Source: Flavobacterium lacisediminis
Lineage (GTDB): Bacteria > Bacteroidota > Bacteroidia > Flavobacteriales > Flavobacteriaceae
Assembly (NCBI RefSeq): GCF_025909975.1
Contig: NZ_JAPCIO010000006.1
Coordinates: 159,624-223,623 of the forward strand
Direction: 5' to 3'
Length of the DNA stretch: 64,000 nt
In this document: positions 63,801 to 64,000 of the stretch, piece by piece
Numbering within the stretch: position 1 is the first letter of the stretch
Layout: every line of letters starts with the position of its first letter
The notes under the pieces: model-generated
What the model saw: only the letters and a program-made list of their open reading frames with translations
Databases searched by the model: none
Told to the model about the DNA's origin: nothing
Program-made: the position numbers and the translations under genes

Positions 63801-64000
63801 TTACTCCTGTTGCTCCTGTTACTCCAGTTACTCCTGTTGCTCCTGTTACTCCAGTTACTCCTGTTGCTCCTGTTACACCTGTAGCTCCTGTTGCTCCTTT
63901 ACAATCTAAGTAATTCCAAACACCATCACCATTAACATCCTCAGATGCATCAGCAATACCATTATTATTAGCATCCCAACACATTAATCCTGTTGCTCCT
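60820..64000 (-). CDS. Giant collagen-like surface protein with calcium-binding modules (partial, N-terminus beyond the window)
   Basis: At least 1059 aa are in the window; the frame stays open to the edge (GATGL before the first Met at 63984), so that Met is not the start. N-terminal part in view (63000-64000): five copies of a ~28-residue Asp/Asn/Gly module [20 protein letters not shown]...LDCKG, resembling thrombospondin-3/dockerin calcium loops and bounded by two Cys, separated by GVTGVTGAT tracts. Next (62190-63000) is a pure Gly-X-Thr/Asn collagen-like stretch (GATGATGANGTNG). The C-terminal ~450 residues contain repeated IGYxAG/AIGS motifs like YadA-head or phage-fibre repeats. No T9SS sorting domain is seen at the C-terminus. 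Confidence 0.85.
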   Translation of the reverse strand, partial: GATGLMCWDANNNGIADASEDVNGDGVWNYLDCKGATGATGVTGATGVTGVTGATGVTGVTGATGVTGVTGATGVTGVTGATGVTGVTGATGVTGVTGATGLMCWDANNNGIADASEEVNGDGVWNYLDCKGATGPTGVTGVTGATGVTGVTGATGVTGVTGATGRNCWDSNNNGVADPSEDTNGDGLFNNLDCKGATGATGVTGVTGATGVTGVTGATGVTGVTGATGRNCWDSNNNGVADPSEDTNGDGLFNNLDCKGATGATGVTGVTGATGVTGVTGATGVTGVTGATGLMCWDANNNGIADPSEDVNGDGVWNYLDCKGATGATGVTGATGVTGVTGATGTNGATGATGATGAPGATGANGTNGATGATGATGANGTNGSNGATGANGTNGATGATGATGAPGATGANGTNGATGATGATGANGTNGTNGATGANGTTGATGATGATGANGTNGATGATGATGATGANGATGATGANGTNGATGATGATGANGTNGATGATGANGTNGATGATGATGANGTNGATGATGATGATGTNGATGATGATGATGTNGATGATGATGANGTNGATGATGATGANGTNGATGANGATGATGATGASGSDAATVEPWNIQGTSTMATLNTQNIYQNGNVGIGFTSATTSTDKLDVNGTARVRNLPSYASTDFIVTADALGQLHKSVTLSTITGLSDTDDWKLTGNNVSLSAGANFLGTLNAMPLYFKTNNLPVGVLSADGSRISFGRSAAIDAGFSVNIGQFSGNNTAGYTVSSNVVNVGHYAGYAPGGNNFASGSVAIGYQAGSNIGSQSPNSISIGYEAGRLRDNLQSAQCILIGFRAGNGFTSVASTDSAICIGTSAGYRLGFGNSGAIDSNNAILIGSESGYQSGYSQNSIGIGYRSLFTSNTSNTVAIGSRSGENSSGGWANFIGVNAGFGSTSSDIIAIGRDAGYASSVSDPTTSHSILLGYSTSTGGFSSSIAIGSEAKNTASNQFMIGSSTYPINLVEIKGTGAILVPSGTTAEQPATPQYGQLRYNTDIGRGEMYVQDSLGDGSMVPGWRAF

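Noticed and set aside
63287..63884. Val/Ala/Pro and poly-Leu plus-strand frames
   Set aside because: Antisense shadows of the same repeats.

Overview
The window is AT-rich chromosomal DNA from a member of the Flavobacteriaceae, most likely Flavobacterium or a close relative. The evidence is the Bacteroidetes promoter word TAnnTTTG before many genes, type IX secretion (T9SS) sorting domains, PorP/SprF and CHU_C-type proteins, a fused E1 alpha/beta 2-oxoacid dehydrogenase, and small families typical of this group (DUF4834, CCC-motif membrane protein, DUF4348-like lipoprotein). No rRNA, tRNA, insertion sequence, prophage or CRISPR array was seen.

Layout. 1-13.4 kb: end of an alpha/beta hydrolase, LOG-family hydrolase, UvrA, ClC channel, AcpH-like protein, GlmM, a small secreted protein, a T9SS-secreted endonuclease I, and an M1-peptidase-like protein fused to a beta-barrel that has lost its zinc motif. 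13.5-22.7 kb: 2-oxoacid dehydrogenase E1, then a complete tryptophan operon trpE-G-D-C-F-B-A behind an attenuator whose 18-codon leader peptide has three consecutive Trp codons. 22.8-31.9 kb: NfeD-like/flotillin pair, YaaA, RluD, PASTA protein, Ddl-CoaD, methyltransferase, lipoprotein, DbpA-like helicase. 32-41 kb: secreted MORN-like protein, M14 peptidase, divergent NUDIX/pyrE, SRPBCC protein, cysteine desulfurase, Smr protein, small membrane proteins, and a secreted protein behind a candidate sigma-54 promoter. 41-50 kb: flippase, glycosyltransferase, YfhO, DUF4834, an outer-membrane protein, an acyltransferase-like protein and an alpha-oxoamine synthase. 50.2-50.4 kb holds a candidate structured RNA.

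50.8-64 kb is the most unusual part. A divergent LytTR response regulator and propeller-type histidine kinase are followed by 2 kb without genes. Read on the minus strand, this gap resolves into eight tandem units. Each has a 10-bp direct repeat with a 21-bp period (the geometry of LytTR-family sites), then a fixed 30-bp gap (29 in one unit), a TAnnTTTG-like -7 box, about 105-150 nt of partly structured sequence, and a terminator hairpin. I read this as an array of eight small-RNA genes probably activated by the adjacent LytTR system. About 575 bp of it is duplicated. The array lies immediately downstream, on the same strand, of a surface operon: a giant collagen-like protein with calcium-binding modules (running off the window), a CHU_C-domain adhesin, PorP/SprF, and an OmpA/PD40 protein.

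Several genes look better with starts later than the longest open frame, because the upstream extension uses TTG/GTG or overlaps the -7 box (uvrA, glmM, E1, trpG, ddl, NUDIX, cysteine desulfurase and others). Reported coordinates use the corrected starts.
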